64,000 nt of DNA, taken from NCBI GenBank assembly GCA_014218235.1, contig CM024757.1:151107371-151171370 (forward strand). The letters are read 5' to 3'. Below, piece after piece: positions 34,790-47,433 of the stretch. Below the pieces are notes generated by a model. That model searched no databases and was not told the origin of the DNA. It saw nothing but the letters and a program-made list of their open reading frames with translations. The position numbers and the translations under genes were made by a program. Numbering within the stretch: position 1 is the stretch's first letter; the number at the start of each line of letters is the position of its first letter. Source of the DNA: Colocasia esculenta (lineage: Eukaryota; Streptophyta; Magnoliopsida; Alismatales; Araceae).

Positions 34790-35620
34790 ACATCGACTTC
34801 CTATGTGTCATAACGATTTCCACTTCTATCGATTTCATTTTCACAAGGATTTAATAAATTATCATACTGATTTTGGTTTTATAACGATTTCTTAAGTGTT
34901 GCATCGATTTCGATCTCACAACAATTCGCTAAGTGAGCATAACGATTTCGATCTCACAACGATTTGCTAAGTGAGCATAACGATTTCAATCTCACAACGA
35001 TTCGCTAAGTGAGCATAACGATTTCGATCTCACAACGATTCTCTAAGTGAGCATAACGATTTTGATCTCACAACGATTCGCTAAGTGAGCATAATAATTT
35101 TGATCGCCACATCGATTTGTTAAGTGAGAACAACGATTTGCTCTCACAACGATTTGTTAAGTGAGAACAACGATTTGCTCTCACAACGATTTGTTAAGTG
35201 AAAACAATGATTTGCTCTCATAATGATTTGTTTAGTGAGAACAACAATTTTCTCTCACAACGATTCGATAAGTGAGAATAACAATTTGCTTTCACATCGA
35301 TTTGGTAAGTAACATAACGACTTGGTCTCCGTAACGATTTGATAAGTTTCACATCGACTTGGTCACCACAATGATTTGATAAGTTACATAACGACTTGGT
35401 CGCCGTAACGATTCGATAAGTTACATAACGACTTGGTCGCCGTAACGATTTGATAAGTTACATAACGACTTGGTCAGTATAACGATTCAATAAAGCAAAC
35501 AACGATTTGATCACTGCATCGATTCTATGAGTAAAACAACGATTTGGTTATAACGACTTGCTTATACTCTCATAACGATTTCATGGACTACAACGACTTG
35601 ACATTCAAACATGTCTCAAA
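34790..35620 (+). repeat. Minisatellite in the Copia A LTR: 37-38 bp units with AACGATT core
   Basis: The motif AACGATT (also AACGACT) recurs about every 15-23 bases, two per 37-38 bp unit. Several unit types follow one another: CTCACAACGATTCGCTAAG, then CTCACAACGATTTGTTAAG, then TACATAACGACTTGGTC. Each type is locally multiplied, as expected from slippage or unequal exchange. The array precedes the TATA box by about 110 bases, in U3. Confidence 0.9.
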
Positions 35621-35727
35621 TATTTTGAAAGTCAAAGTCCTCCTGTGTGTTTCTCTAATATCCATGCATTTAATGCGACTGTACATTTCATTGCAATGCA
35701 TATCTGAATATCTTCTGCTCTCATGCG

Positions 35728-35735
35728 TATATAAG
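35728..35735 (+). promoter_or_regulatory. TATA box in the Copia A 5' LTR
   Basis: GCGTATATAAGAAAC lies downstream of the tandem array, the expected U3/R position. Confidence 0.6.
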
Positions 35736-36059
35736 AAACACCTTTACAAAAAGTAGAATGATGTTTGTATTTTAGTGAAAAGTCTTACTACATGAATTCT
35801 AACATTGACTGAAAACAAGAGACAGTGTAGTTGTCTATGATTTAGCATTTATTCTGTGCATGTCTCTGACAGCACAACCCCATACAACATTGGACAAAGT
35901 GGAAGCTGAAGGATATCAAGAAGGATCTTCTCCTTGCGTGCATGGAACGTAAAGGACTATTGACTGCAACATACCTGTTGAAGAATAAGGAGAACCATGA
36001 AGTCTAACGTTCACTTAAGCCTAGAGACAATGGTCATCTAAACAGCTAATTCAGAAAGA

Positions 36060-36060
<1 letters not shown>

Positions 36061-36111
<51 letters not shown>

Positions 36112-36118
36112 ACTCCGG
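36061..36118 (+). repeat. (AT)n microsatellite in the Copia A LTR
   Basis: About 27 AT units. It is absent at the equivalent place in the Copia B LTRs. Confidence 0.95.
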
Positions 36119-36858
36119 AAAAGATAACTTTTGAAAGATTTAAAATCTCAACGAAAAATCTGGAAGTGATAGAGTCTTAGCAAAAAGAGCTTCTTGCTTT
36201 CCACTTCAACCTTGCAGCTCTTGCTCTCCAGTGCCTCATCGTTGTTAGTTTTGGAGAGCCCTTGTGATCTGAGAGATTTTGTTATTATTGTTGATCTTTC
36301 TCTCTCAGTCACTGCCTCAGATTGAGTGTTTGCTTTAAGCTTGGTCTAGGGGCATCTTGCATGTTTTCTCATCCTTGTGAAGTTCCTCTTCTGTGTGTGA
36401 AGAAAAGACCTATTGGGAACAGGTGGTTGTAATTCCCTTCGTGTTGAAGGAAGACCTGTGTATCAGGGTGTTGGATACCTCTTCGGGTTGTGAAGAGAAG
36501 GCCAGCTGCGGCTGGATGTGTAAGTGTCCGTAAGGGGGACTGTACCCTTAGGTAGTGAAAGCCTGAGTTGTTTCTCATGGACTGGACATAGGACTCCTTT
36601 GAAAAGGAGGTCTGAACCTGGATAAAAATTCCTGTGTCGTGTGCTTGCTTGTCTTGTGTTTGTTGTCTTCTTTATTTCTAACACTAACAAACAATCATAG
36701 TGGTTTGTGTTGAACATTTTTGTTGACAAGTTTTAGATAATCAAATTTTAAGAATCCCATTCACCCCCCCTCTGGGCTTGCTAGCTGGGCAACAAGTGGT
36801 ATCAGAGCCAAGTCTCTTCGACAAAGAAGATCTCACGATCTGAAGAGAAAAAGATTAA

Positions 36859-38633
36859 ATGGCAGCTCAAGGTCACTTTGAGGGTCAGTTCGTCAACAGA
36901 CCACCGCTGTTCGATGGAGAAGACTACAACTATTGGAAGACCAGGATGAAGTTCTTCTTTCAAGGTCTCGACTTTCAAATCTGGTCCATCATAGAAGAAG
37001 GAGATCTAGTAGTTCTCAACAGCAAAGAAAATTGGATAGAAGACGATAAGAAGAAGATTTGTCTTAATTGTAAAGCTAAGAGCATACTGTGCTGTGCTCT
37101 CAGTACGAAGGAGTTCAATAGAATTTTAGCATGCAAATCTACAATGGAGATGTGGGAGAAGCTGAGAATCACCTATGAGGGAACATGGAACAGACAAGGT
37201 TAAAGAAACAAGGATAGACATCTTGGTAGCTCAGTATGAGCGATTTCAAATGCAGCAAGGAGAATCAATTACACAGATGTATAGCAGATGCATAGATATT
37301 ACAAATGGTCTAGCTGGGCTTGGAAAGAATTATGATATGGGAGATATGGTAAGAAAAATATTGAGATCCCTACCAGCCTCATGGACTCCAAAGGTGACAG
37401 CCATAGAAGAAGCAAATGATTTAATGAGGATGTCACTAGAAAAGCTTATAGGGTCACTAATGGCCCATGAAATAAATATGGAACGACTTGGAGAATCCTC
37501 CAGCAGAAAGAAGCACAGCAGTGCTCTCAAGGCAGGTGAAGATACATCTAGTGAAGAATCAGATGGTGATAAGGGCATAAAGAGTAGTGAAGATGAGGAA
37601 GCGTTCCTATCCAGAAGACTGCAGCGCACACTTGCCAAGAAAAAATATCAATAAGGAAGAAGATACTTTAAGAAAGGAAAAGAGTTCAAGAAACCTGAAG
37701 CCAAAGATGTTAAGAGGTCAGAACCCACATGCTACGAGTGCAAAAAGCCTGGACATATCAAGGCAGAATGTCCAAAGCTGAAAAAGGTTGAGTTCAAAAA
37801 GAAAGACAACACAAAGAAGTTCAAAAGGTTTAAGAAGAAAGCCATGGCAGCAGCATGGGACAACGACACCGACTCAGACAGTAAGTCAAGCTCAAGTGAA
37901 GAAGAAGAAAATGCCAACCTGGCATTCATGGCCAACATCGAGGATAAGGTAACCTCTGACTCATCATTCAATTCCTGCAACGAATCTGATTCTGATAGTT
38001 TAGAGGATGCGTTTAATGAGCTGTATAGTAAATATAAAGATGTTTGTAAACTACTAAGAAAAATTATGCTTGTTTAGAAAACACTAATTCAGATCTAAGA
38101 TCCGAAAATGAGCAATTAGAAAAACAAGTTTCTAAACTAAAAAGAAGAAATGAATTATTATGTGAAGATTTAAAAGATAAAAATGATCAAATAGCTAATA
38201 TGGAAAACCAAGAAACTGTAAGCAAACTAAATCAAGAAATTAATATATTAACTAAAGAAAATGAATAGTTATCCAGTATGTTAGAAAAATTTACAAATGG
38301 AAAAACAACATTAATACTAAAAGGAGCTAGAAGGTCAGAAAAAAGAAAATATGGCCTAGGATACACCCCTCCTGATAATGAGGAAACAATAGTGCATCCT
38401 AAAATATATCCAACACCTAAGTTTGTAGCCGAACAAGACACTGCATACAAGTCTAACCTTAAATATATTCAAACTGAAAAAATAAGTAAAACATCTTGCT
38501 GTAGCCACTGTAATAAATTAGGTCATATTAAAATAACATGTCCAACTAAACACATAAAATGGATAATTAAAAGGAAAAATGAGGAAACTAACCAGCAAGG
38601 ACCCAAAAAAACTTGGGTACCTAAAGTTTAGTG
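36859..38633 (+). pseudogene. Copia A gag with coiled coil and two zinc-knuckle motifs, frameshifted
   Basis: The frame opens at ATG 36,859 and shows the Copia gag opening PPLFDGEDYNYWKTRMKFFF. A frameshift near 37,190 moves it to the frame ending at 37,654, with SLPASWTPKVTAIEEAND and LIGSLMAHEI, both typical of Sirevirus gag. Next come CYECKKPGHIKAEC (knuckle 1, about 37,731-37,772), an acidic Ser-rich segment, and a region rich in Asn/Glu/Lys heptads (38,070-38,270) that could coil. CSHCNKLGHIKITC follows (knuckle 2, about 38,505). At least three frameshifts or stops separate these parts. The long gag with a distal second knuckle is characteristic of the group. Confidence 0.85.
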
Positions 38634-38639
38634 TTTTCA

Positions 38640-39900
38640 TTACAGGGAAGCCTTCGAGTATCTAAATGGTACCTGGACAGCGGGTGCTCAAGGCACATGA
38701 CAGGGAATAGAAAGCTGTTCTCCCACCTTGAAGTTGAAGAAGGTACAGTAACGTATGGCGACAATGGAAAAGGGACAATAGTTGGTTGCAGATCAGTTGG
38801 CAGTTAAGGCATAACTCTCATAGAGGATGTTCTATGCGTGAAAAGACTCAAGCATAATCTAATCAGCATCAGCCAGCTGTGCGACAAAGGCCATCAAATC
38901 AAGTTTCAAGAGTCAAGATGCAGTATCATGAAAGATGGTGTAACAGTATTTGAAGCCTGCAGAGAGAAGAATCTCTATGTACTTCATTTGGAAGAGTTGA
39001 AAGATCAAGATGTGTGCCTTGCAACAAGCAAATATCATTCAGTTGAGCTTTGGCACAGAAGATTGGGCCACTATAGCTTGGATGGAATCATAAAGCTAAT
39101 CAAGAGAAATCTAGTGGAAGGACTGCCCAAAGTAAGCACAAGAATGGATGTCATTTGTGAACCGTGTGCAAAAGGAATGCACACTAAATCATCATTCAAA
39201 TCAAAGACAGTTGTAACAACCTCAAAACCCTTGGAATTATTGCATATGGATCTATTTGGACCGATGAGAACCACAAGTCTTGGAGGAAAGAATTTTGGTT
39301 TTGTGATTGTAGACGACTATTCCAGATTCACATGGGTATCTTTCCTGGAGCACAAAGATGTCACCTTTGATAGCTTTGTTAAGTTCAGTAAGAAAGTCCA
39401 GAAGGATAAGAAGTTCAGCATTGTTAGCATTCGATCGGATCATGGAGGAGAGTTTCAAAATGAACGATTCGCTAAGTTTTGTGATGATCAAGGAATAGAG
39501 CACAATTTCTCAGCACCAAGGACACCACAACAAAATGGAGTTGCTGAGAGAAAGAACAAAACTTTATTGGACATGGCCAAAACTATGCTATCGAAATACA
39601 ACCTACCAAGGTACTTCTGGGCCGAAGCCATCAACACAGCCTGCTACATAATCAACAGAGTAATGATCATGCCAATATTGAAGAAGACAACATACGAGTT
39701 ATTCAAGCAGAAGAAACCAAAGATCAGTCACTTCAAAACCTTCGGATGTCCTTGCTTCATTCACAATAACGACAAAAGTAATATTGGTAAGCTAGACTCC
39801 AAATCCAATGAAGGTATATTTATTGGGTATGCTTCTAAACCTAAAGGCTACAGAATATTTAATAAATAAACTTTATTAATTGAACAAACTGTGCATATTA
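38640..39900 (+). pseudogene. Copia A pol, first part: protease, GAG-pre-integrase, integrase
   Basis: The protease active site reads WYLDSGCSRHMTG at about 38,669-38,707. A TAA stop follows at 38,806, shortly before the long open stretch 38,838-39,869. That stretch has the integrase zinc-binding H-H-C-C pattern (LWHRRLGHYS ... CEPCAKG). It then has the catalytic core with VDDYSRFTW, RSDHGGEF and QNGVAERKN, giving the D, D and E residues of the DDE triad. It ends in the C-terminal FGCPCFIHNN and EGIFIGYASKPKGYR segments. The integrase core has no stop. The reading is then cut by Copia B at 39,917. Confidence 0.92.
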
Positions 39901-39916
39901 TTTTTGATGAAACTAA

Positions 39917-42194
39917 TGATGATCAGTCTGTCCCCATGTAATTTTAATTAATTATATATTTATTTTGGTGATTAACAAAACCATGTCAAAGATTACTAAT
40001 ACATATTCCATAAGTCTTGAGCACAGGAAATACTATAGGAAAATCAAGCAAATTTGGTAAGTATTATCTTTCTGAAGCAATAATAAGTTCAGCATGAAAT
40101 TTCTCTAAGTCCACATCGACTTTCTTTATGCTACAACGATTCCTTAAGTCATCATAATGATTTGCTCATCACAATGATTCCTTAAGTCATCGTAACGATT
40201 TGCTCATCGCAACGATTCCTTAAGTCATCGTAACGATTTGCTCATCGCAACGATTCCTTAAGTCATCGTAACGATTTGCTCATCACAACGATTCCTTAAG
40301 TCATCGTAACGATTTGCTCATCGCAACGATTCCTTAAGTCATCGTAACGATTTGCTCATCGCAACGATTCCTTAAGTCATCATAATGATCTGCTCATCGC
40401 AACAATTCCTTTAGTCATCGTAATGATTTGCTCATCGCAACGATTTCTTAAGTCGTCATAACGATTTGCTCATCGCAACGATTTCTTAAGTCGTCATAAC
40501 GATTTGCTCATCGCAACGATTCCTTTAGTCATAGTAACGATTTGCTCATCGCAACGATTCCTTTAGTCATCATAACGATTTGCTCATCGCAACGATTTCT
40601 TAAGTCGTCATAACGATTTGGTCATCGCAACGATTTCTTAAGTCATCGTAACGATTTGCTCATCACAACGATTCCTTAAGACGTCATAACGATTTGCTTC
40701 GTGCATCGACTTCTTTAGTAATCATAACGATTTGCTTCGCGCATCGACTTCTTTAGCAATCATAATGATTTGCTTCGCGCATCGACTTTTTTAGTAATCA
40801 TAACGATTTGCTTTGCGCAATGATTTCTTAAGTGTTCATAACGATTTCCTTAGTGAACACAACGATTTGCCTTCTACAATGATTTCTTTATTGATCACAA
40901 CGATTTTTTTGTAACTCACAACGATTTGATTATATCATCTTGATCATAACGATTCTTTTGAAGAAACATAACGATTTGATGCTAAGTTACAACGATTTGA
41001 TGGTTAGTGCATAACGATTTCATAAGTCATGAATGCATCGATTTTATGTTTATAACGACTTGATATTTAAACAGCGTTGAATAGTCAAAGTCTTCGCACA
41101 TATCTTTCTAACATCTGTGCATTTAATGAAGACTTAATATATCTCTGCATGCATGCAGACAATATCATCCATTATCGTGCTTACTCTGTATGCATCTTTT
41201 AGATTCAGCAAAATGGCATTACTATTTTTATGAACTCTTGCCCTAACGTTAATTGACAACAAGAGACAGCCTAGCTGTCTACTGCTCTAGCATTTAATAT
41301 ATGCAGGTCACTGACAGCTCTAGTGATACAACGTTGGACAAAATAGAAGTCAAAGGATATTACAGAAGATCCTATCTCTTTGCGTGCACAAATGGATAAA
41401 AGACTGTTGACTGGAAGCTTCCAAGTGCCTCTCAGTCTAACGTCCACCAAAAGCTAGAGGCAACGGATACTTCAACGTTCAGATTTCAAATTGAAGCTAT
41501 ATATTGAAGAAAGAAGCTTCAAAAGAAGAGATACATATAGACAGAGAACGACAGTCATAGAAATCTCTCTGATCATCATGTCTTCTACGAGTTCTCAAGA
41601 AAGAGCCAAGAACCTCATTCCATTAGATTAGCTATTTGCTCTCTGCGCTGTGATTCAAATCCTAAGAGAGCCTGTGAACTTCTGAGAGTGTGTGCATTGT
41701 TTAGATCTTGTGCTCTTAGTTCTGTTAGCTTCAGATCTTGGCTTGTTAAACCTTGATCTAGGGGCTCGATCTCTTTTTTATTGATTTCTGTGCCTGTTTC
41801 CCTTCGGGTGTGAAGGAAGACCTGGTGGGATCCAGGGTGTGTAGTTCCCTTCATGTGAAGGAAGACCTGGTGGGATCCAGGGTGTGTAGTTCCCTTCGTG
41901 TGAAGGAAGACCAGCTGTGGCTGGGTGCTGTAGTGTCCATAGGGGGACTGTACCCTAGATAGTGAATTCCTGAGTTGTTGCTTGGGACTGGACGTAGGAC
42001 TCCTGTGGAAAGGAAGTCCGAACCAGGATACATCTGGTGTCATGTGATTGTCCTCTTGTGTTTGTTGTTTTTCTTTACTAACACTAACAATCTTTAAAGT
42101 GCATTTCTTTATGAACATTTTAGTGAACAGGTATTAATTGATAAATTTCAAAAGACCTATTCACCCCCCCTCTGGGCTACCTAACTGGGCAACA
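39917..42194 (+). repeat. 5' LTR of Copia B, 2,278 bp
   Basis: It starts TGATGATCAG and ends GGGCAACA, the same ends as Copia A. It contains the tandem array at about 40,110-41,060. Confidence 0.93.
40110..41060 (+). repeat. Minisatellite in the Copia B 5' LTR: 38-bp AACGATT dimers
   Basis: About two dozen units of TCATCGTAACGATTTGC plus TCATCGCAACGATTCCTTAAG (17 + 21 bases) repeat with few changes. Towards the right they grade into units with CTTCGCGCATCGACTTC, and finally into irregular AACGATT spacing. The unit sequence differs from most Copia A units but the period and core are the same. Confidence 0.93.
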
Positions 42195-42259
42195 AGGTGG
42201 TATCAGAGAAAGTCTCTTCGACAAAGAAGAAGATCCAACGATCTGAAGAGTAAAGATCC

Positions 42260-43920
42260 TTGGCAGCCCAAAGTCACAATGAAGGCCAGTCTATCAACCA
42301 ACCACCATTGTTCGATGGAGAAGACTATGCTTACTGGAAAACAAGAATGGAGTATTTTCTACAAGGTAATGAGTACCAGATATGGTCCATAGTTGAAGAA
42401 GGCAATCTCCTAGTCACCAACGAAAAGACAAATTGGACAGATGATGACAGAAAGAAGATTTCTTTAAACTGTAAGGCTAAAAGAATTTTGTGCTGTGCTC
42501 TCATCAAGAAAGAATTCAATAGAGTGTTAGCCTGCAAATCCGCAATGGAGATGTGGGAGAAATTGAGAATCACTTATGAAGCACGGACAAGGTCAAGGAA
42601 ACCAGGATTGACATTCTGGTAACTCAATATGAAAGGTTCCAGATGCAGCCAGGAGAATTTATAACCCATATGTTCAGTCGATTCACAGACATTACCAATG
42701 GGTTGATTGGACTAGGGAAGACTTATGAATGAGAGATATGGCAGGAATTCTTAGATCTCTACCCTCTACATGGACTCCAAAGTGACAGCTATTGAGGAGG
42801 CAAATGATCTAAAGAGAATGTCTCTGGAAAAACTTATTGGTTCCCTTATGGATCATGAGATTAATATGGAGAGATTAGGAGAATCCTCTAGCAGAAGAAC
42901 ACTCAAATGCACTCAAGGCCGATGAAGACTCATTAAGAATCATTAGACAACAGTGACAGTAGCAAGGATAGTGATGATGAAGAAGCAATGCTATCCAGAG
43001 ACTGCAACGGATTCTAGCAAGAAGAAGAAGTTCCAATCCGGTAGAAGGCATTTCAAGAAACACAAAGAGTTCAAGAAGTTAGAAGGAAAAGAGCAAAGAA
43101 GGCTAAGCCGTTATGTTATGAGTGTAAGAAGCAGACACATCAGGCAGAGTATCCAAACTCAAGAAAACCTGAATTCAGGAAGAAGGACAGTTCAAGAAAT
43201 CAGAAGGCATAAGAAGAAAGCCATGGCAGTATCTTGGACAACAACAGTGACTCACAGCGAGTCAAGTTCAACCACGAGGAAGAGAAAAGGCTAACCTAGC
43301 CTTCATGGCAACATCACAGAAAAGGTAACCCTCTGCTCATCCTTTGATTCTGCAATGATTCTGTTTCAGATAACTTAGAAGACGCTTTTAATGAATTTAT
43401 ATGATAATATAGAGAAATATCTAAATTACGAAAAGCTAGTAAGAAAAATGTTCATGTCTAGAGAATACTAATTCAGACTTAAAATCAGAAAATGAACAAC
43501 TAGAAAAGCAACTTATGAACTCAAAAGAAAGAATGAATTGCTATGAAAATCTAAAAGATAATGAACAAATAACAAAATTAGAAAAACAAGAAGGTTCAGA
43601 TAAACTAAAAATGAAATCAAAATTTTAACAGAAGAAAATGATAAGCTATCAAATACCTTAGAAAATTCACCAATGGTAAGAATTCTCTAATACTGAGAGG
43701 TGCTAGACGGTCAGAAAAGGAACATGGTCTAGGCTATACGCCCCCTGATAATGAAGACACAACAGTATACCCTAAGACATGTCCAACTCCAAAATTTGTA
43801 CCTGAACAAGACATAGCATACAAAGCTCACCTTAAATATCCTAAAAAAGTAACTAGAACAACATGTTGCAGTCACTGCAACAAATTAGGTCACAACAAGA
43901 CTACATGTCCAACTAAATAA
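42260..43920 (+). pseudogene. Copia B gag, degraded
   Basis: It is the homologue of Copia A gag. The expected ATG start is TTG here (42,260), followed by PPLFDGEDYAYWKTRMEYF. The frame is lost after about 120 codons, and matches to Copia A then hop between frames. The first zinc knuckle is damaged (its third position Gly and last Cys are lost), while the distal CSHCNKLGHNKTTC (about 43,867) survives. Most lesions are single-base losses relative to Copia A. Confidence 0.85.
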
Positions 43921-43989
43921 AAGGTGGATAATCAAAAAGAAAAATGATGATACTAAACTAACCAGGACCCAAAAGAACTTGGGTACCTA

Positions 43990-46900
43990 AAGCTTATGTT
44001 TTTATTTCAGGGAAATCTTCGAGCATCCAGTGGTATTTGGATAGTAGATGTTCAAGACACATGTCAGAGGAAATAGAAGATTATTTTCTCATCTAGAAGC
44101 TGAAGAAGGAACAGTAACCTATGGAGACAATAGCAAAGGGACTGTTATTGGTACTTGATCTGTTGGCAGTAATGGAAAACCAATAATAAGATGTTCTTTG
44201 TGTAAAAGGTCTGAAGCACAACCTTATAGCATCACAGCTTTGTTGCAAAGGCCATCAGATTAAGTTTCAAGAATCCAAGTGCAGTATCTTGAAGGATGGA
44301 GCAGTAATCTTCGAAGCCACAGAGAAAAGAATCTGTATGTGCTCTATCTTGAAGACTCAAGGACCAAGACATCTGTTTAGCAGCCAGCAAAGAGCAGTCA
44401 ACTGAGTTGTGGCACAGAAGATTGGGCCACTGCAGTTTGGACGACATGAACAAGCTCAGAAAGAGACCTTGTGGAAGGTCTGCCAAAGGTCAGCAATAAA
44501 TTGGATGGAATCTGTAGACCGTGTGCAAAAGGGAAGCAACCTAGAGTTCCTTCAAGTCAAGACTGTGGTAACCACCTCTAAACCCTTGGAACTCCTTCAT
44601 ATGATTTATTAGGCCAATGAGGACCACGAGTCTTGGAGGAAAGAATTTTGGTTTCGTAATAGGGATGATTACTCCAGATTCACATGGGTGTCATTCTTGG
44701 AACACAAAGATGACACATTCGAAAGTTTTGTAAGTTTCAGCAGAAAGGTGCAAAAAGACAAGAAGTTCTGCATTGTTGGAATCCGGTCAGATCATGAAGG
44801 AGAATTTCAAAATGAAAAATTCGTAAAATTCTGTGATGACCAAGGGATTGAGCACAACTTCTCAGCACCAAGGACACCACAGCAGAATGGAGTTGCTGAG
44901 AGGAAGAATAGAACCTTATTGGACATGGCAAGAACAATGCTATCAGAATATGACCTGCCAAGATATTTTTGGGCTGAAGCAGTGAACCAACAAGTTATAT
45001 CATTAACAGGGTATGATCAGGCAATCCTGAAGAAGACAGCCTATGAACTATTCAAGGGAAAGAAGCCAAAGACAGTCACTTTAGAACATTTGGATGTCCT
45101 TGCTTCATTCACAATAATGGAAAAAGGATATTGATAAGTTAGATGCCAAATCAGATGAAGGCATCTTCATGGGTACACTTCTAAACCCAAAGGCTATAGA
45201 GTGTTTAATAATGCACTTTATTAATTGAGCAGTCTGTACATATTATTTTTGATGAAACTAACCCTTCCTTGAGAAGGAAGAAGATAGTGACATTGATGAT
45301 GCAGATGAATTGTCTAAGAAATTAAAGGATACATCAATTGAAGACAAGAATGATCCACCTCTGGAAGATCTGCAACAAAGGACATTACAAATGAAAATCT
45401 TCCAAAGGAGTGGAGATACAAAAAGGATCACACATCCGAGAACATCATTGGTGATCCATCTGTAGGGTAAGAACAAGAGGTAATGTAATACCTTGTGATT
45501 ATCTAGCGTTTGTTTCTCAGATTGAGCCTAAGATAGTCAATGAAGCTCTCACTGATGAATCTTAGATTATAGCCATGCAAGATGAACTTAATCAATTCAA
45601 GAGAAACCAAGTATGGTCACTTGTTCCCAGACCATCAGACCATCTAGTTATTGGCACCAAGTGGGTGTTCAGAAACAAATTGGATGAGACTGGTGTGATC
45701 TTAAGAAACAAGGCTAGACTGGTAGCTCAAGACTATTCCCAAGAGGAAGGCATAGATTTCGACGAAACCTATGTACCTGTAGCTAGACTTGAGGCTATCA
45801 GAATTTTACTTGCTTATGCATCAGCTTTGATTTAAAACTATTTCAAATGATGTCAAATCTGCATTTTTGAATGGTTTTATCAAGGAGGAAGTTTATGTGA
45901 AAACCCCCAGGTTTTGATGACATAGAATTTCCTAATCATGTTTTTAAACTTCATAAGGCATTGTATGGTTTAAAGCAAGTACCTAGAGCCTGGTATGAAA
46001 GGCTTAGCTCTTTCTTTAAAACCATGGATTCAATAGAGGTCAAGTAGATAGCACTCTTTTTATAAAGTCAAGGTCAACCATATACTACTTGTTCAAATTA
46101 TGTAGATGACATAATTTTTTGGATCTACTGATGAATCCCTTTGCAAGTATTTTGAAAAGTTGATGCGGGGAGAATTCGAGATGAGCATGATGGGGGAGCT
46201 CAACTATTTCCTTAGACTACAAATCAAGTAAGGAAAAGATGGGACCCACATCTGTCAAGCAAAATACACCAAGGAGCTTCTGAAGAAATTTGGATTCGAC
46301 AATGCCAAGCCATTGTCAACACCTATGAGCACATCAACAAGGATGGACAGTGACAAGAATGGTAAGAAAGTAGACCAAAAGAACTACAGAGGTATGATAG
46401 GTTCTTTACTTTACCGAACAGCTAGCAGACATGATATTTTGTTTAGTGTATGTATGTGTGCTAGATACCAAGCTGATCCTAGAGAGTCACATCTGATCTC
46501 AGTTAAAAGAATCTTTAGATACCTATCTAGAACTCATGACTTAGGTCTGTGGTATCCAAAATCATGTGAAATTAACTTAGTGGGATACTCAGATGCTGAT
46601 TATGCTGATGCAAAATAGAGAGAAAAGCACCAGTGGTTGCTGTCAATTTCTTGCAGGTTGCTTGATATCATGGTCCTCCAGGAAACAAAACTCAGTAGCA
46701 CTGTAACACTGAAGTTGAGTACGTAGCTGCTGGAAGTTGCTGTACACAACTCCTATAGATCAAGCAACAACTTGAGGATTATGGACTACATATCAAGACA
46801 ATTCCATTATTATGCGACAACACTAGTGCAAATACCTCACCAAAAATCCAGTACAACATTCAAGGACCAGCATATTGAGGTTAGATATCATTCATCATTC

Positions 46901-47035
46901 GGGATCATGTAGCTAATGAAAATTTAGAAATTTCCTTTATGATACAAAGGTCAGTTAGCAGATATCTTCACAAAAGCCTTACCTGAAGAGAGATTCACAT
47001 CTCTTAGAAGGGAATTGGGCATGTGTAATTTGTGA
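43990..47035 (+). pseudogene. Copia B pol: protease to RNase H, multiply frameshifted
   Basis: In order: a damaged protease (WYLD..CSRHM, near 44,035), LWHRRLGHCS (44,407), integrase core with RSDHEGEF and QNGVAERKN (44,790-44,920), reverse transcriptase opening with TKWVFRNKLDETG (45,657) and VARLEAIRILLAYA. Next come YVDDIIF (46,102), the metal-site motif, and RNase H with GYSDADYAD near 46,580. The end is DIFTKALPEERFTSLRRELG before a TGA at about 47,033. The first Gly of the RSDHGGEF motif is Glu. Reconstruction of the frame would need many single-base insertions. Confidence 0.9.
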
Positions 47036-47433
47036 AGAGATTTCTGCTTAGAATTGAAACATAAATTTTCAGAATTTAAGTGAATTCTCTCCCGGCTTGT
47101 AAGCAAAAGAAAAATTCATATTATCTTTCCTTGGCGGTTCTCTTTTATAAAGGCTTTCAAACTGGTCAAATACTTTTGTCGTTTTCTGCCTTCCCGTTGG
47201 CGCCTCACTTTTTGATAAAGCATTTATTATTACTCCGAAATCGATGTAGAAACGATCACCTCCTGTCTTTACCCTTTTTCCCTCTTTCGTTCGCTTGCCT
47301 AAGCCGATACCCTAATGACTCCGGCATCGACTCTCGGCAAGTTTGAAGTCTCTCTCTTCTTCCCACGAAGAATTTCTTGATGGCTTTCTTCCTACTTCCA
47401 TCTCCCCTCTAGAAACCCTTCTCCACCCAATCC

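Larger units (their letters stand above)
34592..36794 (+). repeat. 5' LTR of Copia A, 2,203 bp
   Basis: It starts TGATGATCAG and ends GGGCAACA. It contains the 38-bp tandem array (about 34,790-35,620), a TATA box (35,728-35,735) and an (AT)n tract (36,061-36,118). The last 400 bases carry repeated phrases GTGAAG-AAGACC typical of this group. Confidence 0.9.
34592..39916 (+). mobile_element. Copia A, Sirevirus-type element, left part
   Basis: The 5' LTR (34,592-36,794), primer site TGGTATCAGAGCC (from 36,797), gag with zinc knuckles, protease and integrase are present. At 39,917 the element is cut by Copia B and resumes at 53,545. Placement in the Sirevirus (SIRE/Maximus) group rests on the gag type, the second distal zinc knuckle, long LTRs, and LTR-end phrases like GGACTGGACATAGGACTCC. 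The predicted target copy is TTTCT (34,587-34,591); its partner is not in the window. Confidence 0.88.

Noticed and set aside
34790..41060. Tandem AACGATT arrays considered as CRISPR-like or centromeric satellite arrays
   Set aside because: There are no unique spacers between fixed repeats, and the arrays are confined to LTRs of Copia elements rather than forming a long independent satellite.
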